The notes under the pieces were generated by a model. That model did no database searches and had not been told where the DNA came from. It saw only the letters and a list, made by a program, of their open reading frames with translations. A stretch of 64,000 nt of DNA. It comes from Verrucomicrobiales bacterium. Its GTDB lineage: Bacteria > Verrucomicrobiota > Verrucomicrobiia > Limisphaerales > J093. The stretch lies in assembly GCA_015075445.1 (NCBI GenBank), contig JABTUJ010000037.1:1-64000 (forward strand), written 5' to 3'. Position numbers and translations under genes: made by a program. Position 1 is the stretch's first letter, and each line of letters opens with the position of its first letter. Of the stretch, positions 36,586 to 45,114 are shown in pieces.

Positions 36586-37386
36586 TCATCTGATTACCCG
36601 TTTGATTGCATCACCCATTCTTTGGGCATTGAAGTTTAGGATCAGGCCCTCGTTCCATTTACCCTGACGTAATCTCGCCAGGGCTGCGGCCCTATCGACG
36701 GCGGTGATGGTGTCTGCGCAGACGGGGAAGACAGGTACTTGGTCCTCCACCACCAGGGGAACGCGTGCCTGCGCCGCCAAGGGTGCGCCGTCGAAGTGGA
36801 GCGGCAACAACTTCTGTCGGACGAACCGCACGCGTGCTTCCCGGAGTTCCTGGCACAGGCATTCCTCGTACGCGCTCGCGAGCAGCCCGGGCCCGAGACG
36901 GCGGTGAACCTCGGCGGCCGCGATCACGGTTGCCCTGGACACCTCGCTGAAGCGCTTCGTATCCTCGTACGGATCCGATGACGGGGCAGCCACCACCCGT
37001 CCACGCGTCTCGATTCTCCTCCGGATGCCGTCGCGGAGAACGGCGACATTGAAGTTCAGCAGCAGGCCGAGTGCGTACTTGCCCAGACGGAGATAAGTGA
37101 GCAATTGGGCATCGTGGATACCCAGGACTTGCACCACGGCCTTCAATTCGAGAGGCAAAATGTCGTTGACCAGCAGGTCAATCCGATAGCCGCAGTCGAG
37201 CCGGACGTTTTTGTAGATCACAGGAATCGGGAACTGACGGCGGTGGGCGATGCCGAGTGTGGCCAAGCGCCGCGACATGGCTTCCTCGTAGGCGATCTCG
37301 TCCACGCCGGGGCCGAGTTCTCGATGCACGTCGATGGCAGCACCGATGACGGCTCCTGTCAGTTGGTTGTCTGGTAAGTCTTTCAT
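36586..37386 (-). CDS. Tandem double GxxExxY-domain protein (PDDEXK-like), second domain degenerate
   Basis: A 266-residue protein made of two GxxExxY modules. The first (residues 1-120) has GPGVDEIAYEEAM and a nuclease-like pair in DCGYRIDLLVNDILPLELKA, with Asp and E-x-K. The second (about 140-266) has GLLASAYEECL, where the naming Glu is Ala, and lacks the D...E-x-K set, so it is probably inactive. Both modules end alike (LRLGKYALGLLLNFN and LRQGKWNEGLILNFN). Start ATG 37386 is chosen because the frame above it reads through repeat DNA. Family function is unknown. Flanking by CCACAGAG repeats on both sides is typical of these genes. Confidence 0.8.
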   Translation of the reverse strand: MKDLPDNQLTGAVIGAAIDVHRELGPGVDEIAYEEAMSRRLATLGIAHRRQFPIPVIYKNVRLDCGYRIDLLVNDILPLELKAVVQVLGIHDAQLLTYLRLGKYALGLLLNFNVAVLRDGIRRRIETRGRVVAAPSSDPYEDTKRFSEVSRATVIAAAEVHRRLGPGLLASAYEECLCQELREARVRFVRQKLLPLHFDGAPLAAQARVPLVVEDQVPVFPVCADTITAVDRAAALARLRQGKWNEGLILNFNAQRMGDAIKRVIR

Positions 37387-37404
37387 TTGGTGGGAGATTG
37401 TTGA

Positions 37405-37550
37405 ACCACAGAGGCGCAAAAGGCACGGAGGGGAGAGAGTGGAGGGCAGTCCGCGTTCCTCTGTGTCCCTCGTGTCTCTGTGGTGCCGAGGCGGCTTCCG
37501 GTCGGGGGGGGAGGGGCACCACAGAGGCGCGAGAGACGCAGAGGGGAGAA
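37405..37550. repeat. Third CCACAGAG-type inverted-repeat unit and a half unit
   Basis: A full unit (37405-37484) starts ACCACAGAGGCGCAAAAGG and ends CGTGTCTCTGTGGT. A left half only (37518 to about 37550) follows. Same family as 36297-36560, so the GxxExxY gene is bracketed by copies. From 37551 to 37739 nothing is recognised apart from the leader of the TonB receptor gene. Confidence 0.75.
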
Positions 37551-37739
37551 TGGCAGCGCAAAGGGGCCGCACCACCAGTCATGGTGTTAAGGTCGTCCTT
37601 GATCACCCCCGGGCTTCATGCCTGGACTTCCGGGCGGCGGTACGCCGAAGGGTGCCAGGCGCGCTTCATCGAGATGCTGGCAGACCACGGCCGCAAGGGG
37701 GTACCTACGCTCCCTTGTGGAAAGAACCTGGGGCCGCTA

Positions 37740-39893
37740 ATGTCCCGGCCCATGAAGCAACACCACGGGCGACCGCGACCTGCCGACGCACTCTGGGTCG
37801 CGTCCGCCCTGATCGCGTCCGTCACGGCCCCCGCGGCGGGCTTCGCCCAAACCGCGGCGAACTCGGACCGAAGCGGCGCCGCGGCGGTCGAACCCGAACC
37901 TCCCATCGCGCTGCCCCCGGTGATCGTCACCGGCTACAACCTGGAACCCGGGGTGCCGGTGGTGCCGTTGGGAGCGGTGGGTTCGCGCAATGTGTTCGGT
38001 CCGACCCAGGTCCGGGAGACGGGCGCGCGGGAGATCAACGATCTCGTGCAGTACATGCCGGCGATCTCGACGCGGCCCTACAACGGCGGCGAGGCCTCCG
38101 CGCCGAGCTTCTCGATGCGCGGCCTGCCGGACGACGGGCTCACGGAGTACGTCAACGTCCTGGTCGATGGGGTGCCAGCCAGCCCGATGCCTTACGGTTG
38201 GACCGCGTTTTCGTTCCTGCCGGTGACGCCGGATCGTCTCTTCGCCGTGGACTACATCCGGGGTGCGCATTCCGTGCGTTACTCACCCAACACGGTCGGG
38301 GGCGTGTTGAATTTCATCACGCTCCCCATCCCCGAAGCTCCTTCGGTGTCGGCCCGCGGCACGTTCGGCGACCACGGCTATCGCAGCGTGCTCGGTTCCG
38401 GAGGCGGGACCTGGGGTGCGACCGGCCTGGGTGCCAGCTATGTCTACCGCGAGGGTGACGGCTACCGGGACAACGGCGGGTTTACGCAGCACGACGTCAA
38501 CCTCAAGGGACGGCAAGCCCTGGACGAGCAGAGCTGCCTCGCCGGGTCCGTGAGTTACATGTACGACGAACACCAGGCGCCCGGGGGGCTGACGCAGGCC
38601 GAGTACGAGGCGGACCGGTTCGGCAACGCCCGCCCGCGCAATCGCTTCGAAGGCGATCGCCTCGTGACCGACGTGGTCTACCATCGCAACCTCGAATCCA
38701 GCGGGTCGGTCGAGGGGTTCGTGTACTTCTCCGAGACGGAGCGGAACCTCGACGCGCAGCGCCCCCACTTCGGTGCGCCGACCGGCTACATGCGCTGGAC
38801 CGACACGAGCTACTTTGTCGGCGTGGGGGCCCGGTTCGAAAAGCCGTTTACGCTGGCCGGCATCGAGAACACGGCCTACGCGGGCTTTCGCTACCAGCGG
38901 GAGTGGCTGCCGCACTATCGGATCACCTCGGAACCGTACGACGGCGGCGCGGCGGTCCCGACCCAGGACCAGGAGTTCACCCTCGACACCGTGTCGTTCC
39001 ACCTGGATGACACGGCCCGGTTGACGGAACGCCTGAGCGTCAACGCCGGCGTCCGGCTCGAGTGGCTGCCGAATGTCGTGGGCTCCGACCGCGTGGCGGG
39101 CTGGGCGTTTGATGAATCGCTCTTCGCGGTGCTGCCCGGTGTGGGCGCCTCCTACGAGCTGACCGAGCACTGGGCGGTGTTCGGGAACTACTTCCTGGGG
39201 TTCCGGGCGCCGCAGGTCTGGGGCTACGGATCGGCGGCGGCGGCGGGACATGGCCTGGACCTGGAAGACGGCCGCTCGGTGGAGCTCGGGACGCGGGTGC
39301 AAACCCTGGCCGGCCTGGGGGGCGCCGTCACGCTGTGGCACAACGACTACGACGACTTCGGCGTGTATTACGACGGCACGTACAACAACCTCGGGGAGAT
39401 CACCGCTGAGGGGGTCGATCTCGAACTCGAATGGGACATCGGCCGGGTCTGGGAACCGGTGACGGGGCTCTCCTTGTACGGCGCGATCACGTGGCAGAAC
39501 TCCGAACTCGGCAGCGGTCCTTACGAAGGCAACGATGTGCCCTATGCCTGGCACGAGAAGGCTTCCTGGCGGGTCCGGTACGCGCGGTGGGGCTGGAGCG
39601 CCACGCTCGGCGGCACGTACGTCGGAGAGTCGTTCTCGGACGAGGCCAACACGGCGGCGCCCAGCGCGGATGGCCGGCTGGGCATCAACCCCGGCCGCGT
39701 GCTCTGGGACGCGCGGCTGGCGAAGCGGGTCACGGTGTGCGCCAACGCGAACCTCGAACTGGCCGTGGGGGCGAGCAATCTGTTTGACGAAGACTGGTAT
39801 GTCCATTCCCGCGGCGGGTTCTTTGGCCCCGGTCTCGCGGCTGGACCGCCCCGGCAGATCTATGGTTCCCTGGGTCTGAACATGACATTCTGA
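37740..39893 (+). CDS. TonB-dependent outer-membrane receptor
   Basis: A 717-residue receptor of the siderophore/Fe-citrate type. A signal peptide (LWVASALIASVTAPAAGFAQ) follows the start; ATG 37752 is an equal alternative. The plug domain opens PPVIVTGYNLEPG and runs through INDLVQYMPAISTRPYNGGE, SFSMRGLPDDG, VNVLVDGVPASPMPYG and YIRGAHSVRYSPNTVGGVLNF. The barrel ends in NMTF, with the terminal Phe needed for outer-membrane insertion. Aromatic and Gly-rich strands alternate throughout. The ligand is unknown. The next gene, an exported propeller protein, may be co-transcribed. Confidence 0.92.
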   Translation: MSRPMKQHHGRPRPADALWVASALIASVTAPAAGFAQTAANSDRSGAAAVEPEPPIALPPVIVTGYNLEPGVPVVPLGAVGSRNVFGPTQVRETGAREINDLVQYMPAISTRPYNGGEASAPSFSMRGLPDDGLTEYVNVLVDGVPASPMPYGWTAFSFLPVTPDRLFAVDYIRGAHSVRYSPNTVGGVLNFITLPIPEAPSVSARGTFGDHGYRSVLGSGGGTWGATGLGASYVYREGDGYRDNGGFTQHDVNLKGRQALDEQSCLAGSVSYMYDEHQAPGGLTQAEYEADRFGNARPRNRFEGDRLVTDVVYHRNLESSGSVEGFVYFSETERNLDAQRPHFGAPTGYMRWTDTSYFVGVGARFEKPFTLAGIENTAYAGFRYQREWLPHYRITSEPYDGGAAVPTQDQEFTLDTVSFHLDDTARLTERLSVNAGVRLEWLPNVVGSDRVAGWAFDESLFAVLPGVGASYELTEHWAVFGNYFLGFRAPQVWGYGSAAAAGHGLDLEDGRSVELGTRVQTLAGLGGAVTLWHNDYDDFGVYYDGTYNNLGEITAEGVDLELEWDIGRVWEPVTGLSLYGAITWQNSELGSGPYEGNDVPYAWHEKASWRVRYARWGWSATLGGTYVGESFSDEANTAAPSADGRLGINPGRVLWDARLAKRVTVCANANLELAVGASNLFDEDWYVHSRGGFFGPGLAAGPPRQIYGSLGLNMTF

Positions 39894-39952
39894 ACAGGCC
39901 CATGAAGACCCCGGCTCCGAAGTTCTCCATGGCCCGCCCGGTGAGGGCACCG

Positions 39953-39986
39953 GGCCTACAACCTGTAGGCCGGGTCCCCCGACCCG
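39953..39986. repeat. Double hairpin between receptor and downstream gene
   Basis: GGCCTACA / TGTAGGCC (39953-39960, 39964-39971) is followed at once by CGGGTC / GACCCG (39971-39976, 39981-39986). The position in the leader supports the later start at 40040 for the next gene. It could be an attenuator or a dispersed repeat. Confidence 0.6.
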
Positions 39987-40039
39987 GCGGAGAGGGTTCA
40001 CGGCCTCTGGGCAGTTCAAGAAGGAACGGTCCGCTCTGG

Positions 40040-41866
40040 ATGAACCTCCGCTTCCTGGTGGGGTCCAGTTGTCTCCGGATCGGTTTCCTGACCTTGGCCT
40101 TGCTCACGTCCGTCGCCTGGGCAGACCCGCCTCCAATGGCCGGGCCCGCCAGGCCGGCAAGCCCAAACCCCGCGCATGCCGAGGTGCCTTTACCGGCCAG
40201 CGCCGGGTGGAACGCCACGCTGGTCCTGGACAACAACGGCGTCGGCATCTGGACGGTGGAAGCCTTCCAGATCTTCCCCCAGACCGGTACGCCCGAGATT
40301 GTCGGGCTGGACGACCTGGGCCGCGTCCAGGTGTGCACCGGCTACAGCGGCAAGTGGACGCCCACCACGGTGGTGAGCGACGGCAAGTGGCTCGGCGGGC
40401 TGGCCCATGGCGACGTGGATCCCCGGATTGCGGGCGAGGAGACCTACACCGGCAGCCAGCAGGGCAACCTCTATCAGGTCGTCGCCTGGCCCCACGGGAT
40501 CCTCGACTATCGACTGATCGCGCATCTGCCCGGACGCGAGATCCACACGATCCTGGCGGGCGACCTCGATCCGGCCAGCCCGGGTCCGGAACTGATCGTG
40601 TTCACCCGACCCGGGGGCGTCTATCGCGTCACACCGAGCGGTGCGCATGGCACATTCGAGACCCGCCAGTTGATGGAGTACGACGGGCGCGTTCGCCAGG
40701 CCTTGCCGTGGCCGGCCGAGGCCGGCGAGACGCCGCCGATCGTGACGGTGTCGCACAATGGACGACTCGAGCTGCTGCGGCTGACGGAATCCGGCCCGCA
40801 ATGGCGCACGCTTTACGAGGACTCGATGGGCCTGGGTCGGGTCGCGTTGCGACCCTTGGCTGACGGGAAGGCGCTGGTGCTGTACACCACGCACGACGAC
40901 GGTCGCATCCTGCGCCATGAGCAAGGGACCGGAGACGAGTGGACCACCGAGACGGTCTATCTCGGACCGCAAGGCCCGCGCGGCGTGGTCGCCGGGGCTT
41001 TCGGCGAAGGGCCGGAAGTCGAGACGGTCGCGATCTTCGGCTACAGCCGGAGGGTGGAGCTGCTCACGCGCACGGCTGGCGGCTGGCAGACGGAGGTGAT
41101 CTTCGAGGACACGGACAAAGGCCACTGGCTGGCGACGGCGGAGCTGGACGGACGCAACGCCACCCGCGAGATCATGACCAGCGGCTACAGCGGGCGAATC
41201 GTCTTGTTGTCGCGTCCCCCGGGGTTCGGTCGTGCCGAACTGACGCTGCGACCGGGGGGCGGGTTCCAGGCCATGGTCGAACCGTTTGACGTGGTGGCCG
41301 TCGGCGGACCGCCCGGGGGCTGGACGTCGGCGATCACCGGTGTCGGCGTCCCTCATTGGACTGTCGAGCGAGACCCCGCTGTCTGGAGCCCGCCCCAGGT
41401 GCTTCGACAATCCGGGATCGTCCCGAGACCGTCGTTTCCGCTCTGCCTGGTGGAGCAGTCGGCGCTGCAAGACGGCTTCGTGGAAACGAAGTTCCGGACC
41501 GTCAGCGGTGAGATCGACCAGGCAGCGGGCGTGATCTGGCGCGCGCGGGATGCGGACAATTACTACGTCTGCCGGGCCAATGCCCTCGAGGGCAATGTCG
41601 TCCTGTACAAGGTGCAGGACGGGCAACGCCAAGCCCTCGACATCCTGGGGCGGACCGGTGGCTATGGCGTGGAAGCCAAGGTTGCCCCGCGAGTCTGGCA
41701 CACGTTGCGGGCTGAGTTTCGCGGGTCTCGATTCCGGGTGTTATTGGACGGCCAGCACTTGTTCGAGGTGGAAGACGCCACGTTCACCGAGGCCGGCCGG
41801 GTGGGGCTTTGGACCAAAGCGGACAGCGTGACGGTGTTTGACGATTTCAGTTGCGGCGGACCGTGA
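40040..41866 (+). CDS. Exported FG-GAP-like propeller protein with C-terminal LamG/DUF1080-like domain
   Basis: A 608-residue protein with a signal peptide (LRIGFLTLALLTSVAWADPP). Starting at ATG 40040 keeps the hairpin repeat outside the gene; an ATG at 39902 would include it. The middle (about residues 50-420) has repeating units such as EIVGLDDLGRVQVCTGYSGKW, ILAGDLDPASPGPELIVFTR and TVAIFGYSRRVELLTR, like FG-GAP propeller blades. The last ~170 residues (FVETKFRTVSGEIDQAAGVI, then NYYVCRANALEGNVVLYKV) are a concanavalin-like domain as in DUF1080/LamG proteins. No catalytic residues identified. Probably on the surface with the TonB receptor. Confidence 0.78.
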   Translation: MNLRFLVGSSCLRIGFLTLALLTSVAWADPPPMAGPARPASPNPAHAEVPLPASAGWNATLVLDNNGVGIWTVEAFQIFPQTGTPEIVGLDDLGRVQVCTGYSGKWTPTTVVSDGKWLGGLAHGDVDPRIAGEETYTGSQQGNLYQVVAWPHGILDYRLIAHLPGREIHTILAGDLDPASPGPELIVFTRPGGVYRVTPSGAHGTFETRQLMEYDGRVRQALPWPAEAGETPPIVTVSHNGRLELLRLTESGPQWRTLYEDSMGLGRVALRPLADGKALVLYTTHDDGRILRHEQGTGDEWTTETVYLGPQGPRGVVAGAFGEGPEVETVAIFGYSRRVELLTRTAGGWQTEVIFEDTDKGHWLATAELDGRNATREIMTSGYSGRIVLLSRPPGFGRAELTLRPGGGFQAMVEPFDVVAVGGPPGGWTSAITGVGVPHWTVERDPAVWSPPQVLRQSGIVPRPSFPLCLVEQSALQDGFVETKFRTVSGEIDQAAGVIWRARDADNYYVCRANALEGNVVLYKVQDGQRQALDILGRTGGYGVEAKVAPRVWHTLRAEFRGSRFRVLLDGQHLFEVEDATFTEAGRVGLWTKADSVTVFDDFSCGGP

Positions 41867-42029
41867 AGCGTTTCACCTCGGCAGCGTTGGAGTGCTCGGT
41901 CGCCGGGTGAGCGCGGCAAGCACCTCCCGGCTTGTCTTCGACGGACGGCGACCGCACCGCCTGGCCGCACGAGGGACAGCGGAAGGTGGGGGCGGTGAAT
42001 TCCTGGAACCGGAGGCGCGGCGTCTTCAT
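41847..42029 (-). CDS. Small zinc-ribbon-like protein after vapC
   Basis: A 60-residue reading frame starting MKTPRLRFQEF. It has one CPSCGQAV knuckle and a later Cys in GGACRAH. Its ATG overlaps the vapC stop by 4 bases (ATGA), strongly suggesting translational coupling. It overlaps the 3' end of the convergent propeller gene by 20 bases. No family is recognised; coding status rests on the coupling and the CxxC knuckle. Confidence 0.45.
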   Translation of the reverse strand: MKTPRLRFQEFTAPTFRCPSCGQAVRSPSVEDKPGGACRAHPATEHSNAAEVKRFTVRRN

Positions 42030-42421
42030 TTCCAGCCCTGGACCTTGAGTCCTTTGACGCGTTTGAATTCCCCGGCGTTGGCGGTGACGAGGGTGGCTCC
42101 GAGGCTGCGGGCCTGGGCGGCGATGAGGAGATCGAGCGGGCCGATGGTCTTGCCGGTCGCCTCCAGAGCAGCACGGATGTCGGCATAATGCAGGGCGGCA
42201 TCGAGGGTGAAGTCGGCGAGCCAGAACAGGCTGAGAAAGGCTTCGAGCCGCGCCGCCTGGTGGGGATGCGGCTTGAGGTTCTTTTTCACGCCGGTCCAGA
42301 GTTCGGCGGCGACGATGACCGGGATGCCGGTCAGAGCGGGATCGGGCAGCTTTTCGAGACCGTCCTGGTTGCGGAGCACCGGGATGCACGCGCTGGAATC
42401 GAGGAGAAAGGATGGCTTCAC
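42026..42421 (-). CDS. vapC: VapC-type PIN-domain toxin
   Basis: A 131-residue PIN-domain ribonuclease. The acidic residues that bind Mg2+ are seen in FLLDSSACIPVL (Asp8), VAAELWTGV (Glu near 40) and GPLDLLIAAQA (Asp near 95), with a late ATLVTANAGEFKRV. Such toxins cut tRNA or rRNA and are neutralised by the neighbouring antitoxin. It starts 12 bases after vapB, in the same operon. Confidence 0.9.
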   Translation of the reverse strand: MKPSFLLDSSACIPVLRNQDGLEKLPDPALTGIPVIVAAELWTGVKKNLKPHPHQAARLEAFLSLFWLADFTLDAALHYADIRAALEATGKTIGPLDLLIAAQARSLGATLVTANAGEFKRVKGLKVQGWK

Positions 42422-42433
42422 GGCGCGGCAGGA

Positions 42434-42688
42434 TTAGAACTCGATGATGGGCCGCTCATGCCTGGCCGGCCGGGACGGCGGTTCGGGAAAGGCCCCGCCC
42501 TCGGGGAACTTGTCGGCGAGGTAGCGGGCGATGGCGGTAAAGGAGCGGAACTTCGCCGCGGGCAGGGGCTTGAGCACCACCTCGTCGCCATGCTTTTCGA
42601 TCAGGACCTCGGTGCCGTCGAAGCGGAAAGCCCTCGGCAAGCGGACAGCCTGGCTGCCTCCGTGCTGGAAGATCTTGGCGGTCGTCAT
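42434..42688 (-). CDS. vapB: VapB-type AbrB-fold antitoxin
   Basis: An 84-residue antitoxin. The first ~45 residues form a swapped-hairpin AbrB/MazE DNA-binding domain (AKIFQHGGSQAVRLPRAFRF, then EVLIEKHGDEVVLKPLP). The C-terminal part, ending RHERPIIEF, should bind and block the VapC active site. The start codon lies inside a perfect palindrome, the likely binding site of the VapBC complex. No Shine-Dalgarno is visible, so a leaderless or near-leaderless mRNA is possible. Confidence 0.9.
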   Translation of the reverse strand: MTTAKIFQHGGSQAVRLPRAFRFDGTEVLIEKHGDEVVLKPLPAAKFRSFTAIARYLADKFPEGGAFPEPPSRPARHERPIIEF

Positions 42689-42708
42689 AGCTACAGGGTG
42701 TAGCTATG
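42686..42708. promoter_or_regulatory. Palindromic vapBC operator overlapping the start codon
   Basis: CATAGCTACA and TGTAGCTATG (42686-42695, 42699-42708) pair perfectly around GGG. The first three bases are the vapB start codon on the minus strand. TGTAGCTA-type palindromes are known VapB operator sequences, so autoregulation by VapBC is inferred. Confidence 0.85.
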
Positions 42709-43020
42709 TCCGCTCAGCGTCAAGCGGCGAGAACTTCGTTGAGTTCACCGAACAGCTTGGGGAGTTGTTCGCCAAGGATCTGATGCGCCCGGCCCAGTCC
42801 GCCGCGCCGTCGCCCCGGAGGCGTTCCTGCAGGACGCTCGCGGCCTGACTGCCATCCGGCTTGAGGGTCACGCCACTGTCGGGATCCTGCATCTCGCGGA
42901 GATGGGGAGGCTCGATGTCGCCCCTGGAATAGCGCGGACGGTTCCCGCTCGGGCGTTGAGCAGGGACGCCGGTGCCAAGCGCCGGTTTGACGAGCGCCCG
43001 ACCTCGCCTACGTTGCGACC
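42709..43020. other. Intergenic stretch without a supported gene
   Basis: No gene is supported. A short minus-strand stretch ending at 42720 reads GEQLPKLFGELNEVLAA and could be the tail of an old gene, but it is too short to assign. Confidence 0.5.
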
Positions 43021-43404
43021 GTGCTCGCCGGGTTGAAGTCGCTGTCCGTCCTGCTGCTGGTCCTCTCCTTGGGCCTGCACTGGGCCGCGCTGCAGACCGT
43101 TGCCTGGGCCGGCATGATCGTGGCCTACGCGAAGGAGGGCACGGTGCGGGAGGCGATCAGCAAGACGTTCGACGGTGAGCATCCTTGTCCCCTCTGCAAG
43201 GCCATTGAGCAGGGTCGCGAGCACGAGAAGCAACAGGACCAGAAGACGCTGAAACCCTCGGGGAAGCTCGATCCGGGCATCCTCTGCCAGGCCCTGCACC
43301 TCGATTTCCGCGCGCGCTTCGAGCCGCCGAGCCCAGCAGGGGCTCACTCCCCCGCCCGCTCAGACTCCCCGCCAAAGCCGCGCCCGCGATCGTCCCTCGT
43401 CTGA
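43021..43404 (+). CDS. Small membrane-anchored protein with CPLC motif
   Basis: A 127-residue protein starting GTG. A hydrophobic segment (LSVLLLVLSLGLHWAALQTVAWAG, two parts: LSVLLLVLSLGLH and WAALQTVAWAG) is followed by YAKEGTVREAISKTFDGEHPCPLCKAI. A Lys/Gln-rich and then Pro-rich tail follows. The CPLC motif after a membrane anchor suggests metal binding or redox. Similar small proteins are found upstream of metal-related genes in this bacterial group, which fits the copper-type genes about 2 kb on, but no family name is known to me. Confidence 0.6.
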   Translation: MLAGLKSLSVLLLVLSLGLHWAALQTVAWAGMIVAYAKEGTVREAISKTFDGEHPCPLCKAIEQGREHEKQQDQKTLKPSGKLDPGILCQALHLDFRARFEPPSPAGAHSPARSDSPPKPRPRSSLV

Positions 43405-43584
43405 GCCGCGGCCCCCGCCGCGCTCGGGCCCGCTCTCCCTCCGCTTCCGCCCTGTCCCAGCCTTCGGCGGCGAACGCGCCTTGCTTGGTCGCGTCCGGGC
43501 TGGATTCCCCGGTCGGGAACCCGCCGGAAGTTGAGTATGTAGATTCCTTTGAACCTCGGAAAACCGTTACGCAGAAAGCCCGCA

Positions 43585-44403
43585 ATGAAATCCAAATTGT
43601 TCCTTCCCTTGCTGGGTGGGTGCCTGTCAGCACTCGCCCCGGCGGCCGTCGTGGCCGCCACCCTGACCAGCGTGCCGATGCAGGGCGGCATGGTCATGCC
43701 CATGGTCGCCTATCACGCTGAGCCTGGGCGTCTGCAAGTGATGATGCCGGCCGAAGTCCCGGAGCTCACGCCTTTGCGCGTGAGCCATTCGGGCGATCAG
43801 TTCGATCCGGCTGACCCGTGGTATGACGATCTCGATCCGTCCCGACGCGGCCTCTCCTTCAGCCGGCGGTATGGCTTCGTGATGGACACGATGAGCGACC
43901 CTTTGCCCCCCAACACAGCCATCTGGCTGGCCAAGCTTTCCGGTCCCGCGGAGCTGGGGTTCTTCCGTTACTCCGGTTCCGACCCGAAAGCGTGGGAGCC
44001 GATCTTCGGCACGGCGGGTTCGCCGGCCGCTCTGATGTGGAACGGCATGATGTTCCATCCCGGGGTGGTGGCGCCCGCCGGCACCGACGGCTACACCGCC
44101 ACGTTCGAGGCGTATCTTGTGGACACCACGACCGGAGAGCCCATCCCGGACTCCGGGTCCGGGCCGCTGGAGTTCAGATTCACCAACGTGCCAGACGGCC
44201 GCCCGAAACTGGAGATCGAGACCAAGGTGGTCATTTCGTGGCCACCCCAGACGGCGGACTTTGTGCTGGAACAAGCGGAGACCGCTGAGGCGGCCCAGTG
44301 GACACTGGTGGCTGAAACCCCGGTGACCATTGAGCAGCGGCCCAGCGTGTTGGTGGCGCCGTCGGCCGCGGCGAAGTTCTATCGTCTGCGGTTGGTGCCG
44401 TGA
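43585..44403 (+). CDS. Exported protein of unknown function, beta-rich
   Basis: A 272-residue exported protein (signal FLPLLGGCLSALAPAAVVAA, 20 residues). The mature part contains LTSVPMQGGMVMPMVAYHAE, DPWYDDLDPSRRGLSFSRRYG and AIWLAKLSGPAELGFFRYSG. The C-terminal ~80 residues (KVVISWPPQTADFVLEQAET, ending KFYRLRLVP) are a beta-sandwich seen at the ends of many secreted proteins in this group. Met-rich phrases near the start of the mature protein (GGMVMPM) would suit copper binding. ATG 43585 begins the signal; a TTG upstream is possible. It overlaps the pseudopilin gene by 4 bases. Confidence 0.65.
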   Translation: MKSKLFLPLLGGCLSALAPAAVVAATLTSVPMQGGMVMPMVAYHAEPGRLQVMMPAEVPELTPLRVSHSGDQFDPADPWYDDLDPSRRGLSFSRRYGFVMDTMSDPLPPNTAIWLAKLSGPAELGFFRYSGSDPKAWEPIFGTAGSPAALMWNGMMFHPGVVAPAGTDGYTATFEAYLVDTTTGEPIPDSGSGPLEFRFTNVPDGRPKLEIETKVVISWPPQTADFVLEQAETAEAAQWTLVAETPVTIEQRPSVLVAPSAAAKFYRLRLVP

Positions 44404-45098
44404 AACGGTTCGTGAAGTCCTCGCCCGCGCCTGCCGGTTGGCGAAGGCCGGCAGGCCGCGGGTTCACGCTGGTGGAGTTGCTGGTGGTCATCGCGGTCAT
44501 CGCGTTGCTGGCCGGGCTACTCCTGCCCGCGCTCGCGGGTGCGAAGGCCCGGGCCCAGGGCGTCCTCTGTGCGGGGCAGATGCGGCAATTGGGGCTGGCG
44601 GTGCGGCTGTACGCGGACGACCACGGTGACGAGTTTCCGCGCAGTCAGCATTCGGCGTTCGCGCACGGGCAGCTTACGTGGGGCCGCGCGCTGGCGTCGC
44701 AGCTTGGCGCCGACACCAGCTCCTGGACCAACCTGCTGCGCACGCTCTACCACTGCCCTGCGGACCGCCGGAAGCAAGGATGGAGTTATGGCCTGAACGT
44801 GTACTTCGAGCTGGGTCCGGAGGACGACTACGCAGGCAAACCGCAGACCTGGCGGCGCGTGAGCAGCGTTCCTCGTCCCTCCCAGACCGTGCTCTTCGCC
44901 GAGAACGCCTCGGAGGCCGACCACATCATGCCCAACTTCTGGACCGCGGCGCGGGATGCCGTGGACGTGGCCTCGCGGCGCCATGGTCGGGCATCGAACT
45001 ACGCGTTCGTGGATGGTCACGTGGAGGGAAGAACGTTCGGGACCATCTATGATCCAGCCCGCCAGATTGATCACTGGAATCCCAGCCTCGCGCAGTAA
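44400..45098 (+). CDS. Type II pseudopilin-like protein (DUF1559-type, H-x9-DG)
   Basis: A 232-residue protein starting GTG, 4 bases overlapped with the previous stop. The N-terminal methylation/cleavage motif and helix are GFTLVELLVVIAVIALLAGL, followed by LPALAGAKARAQGVLCAGQM. The C-terminus ends with RHGRASNYAFVDGHVE, the H-x9-DG motif of this family. Such proteins are abundant in planctomycetes and verrucomicrobia and are thought to be secreted pseudopilins; the actual role is unknown. It lies in one plus-strand run with the copper-type genes. Confidence 0.88.
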   Translation: MKRFVKSSPAPAGWRRPAGRGFTLVELLVVIAVIALLAGLLLPALAGAKARAQGVLCAGQMRQLGLAVRLYADDHGDEFPRSQHSAFAHGQLTWGRALASQLGADTSSWTNLLRTLYHCPADRRKQGWSYGLNVYFELGPEDDYAGKPQTWRRVSSVPRPSQTVLFAENASEADHIMPNFWTAARDAVDVASRRHGRASNYAFVDGHVEGRTFGTIYDPARQIDHWNPSLAQ

Positions 45099-45114
45099 TC
45101 GCAAGTTAAACCCC

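Noticed and set aside
36241..37606. Long frames reading through the CCACAGAG repeats
   Set aside because: The same peptide phrases (HHRDT, LCVSRASV) arise from repeat DNA in several frames; the real genes start inside, with signal peptides or family-like N-termini.
42704..42892. Possible tail of a type I restriction subunit on the minus strand
   Set aside because: Only about 17 residues look family-like, with no upstream continuation.
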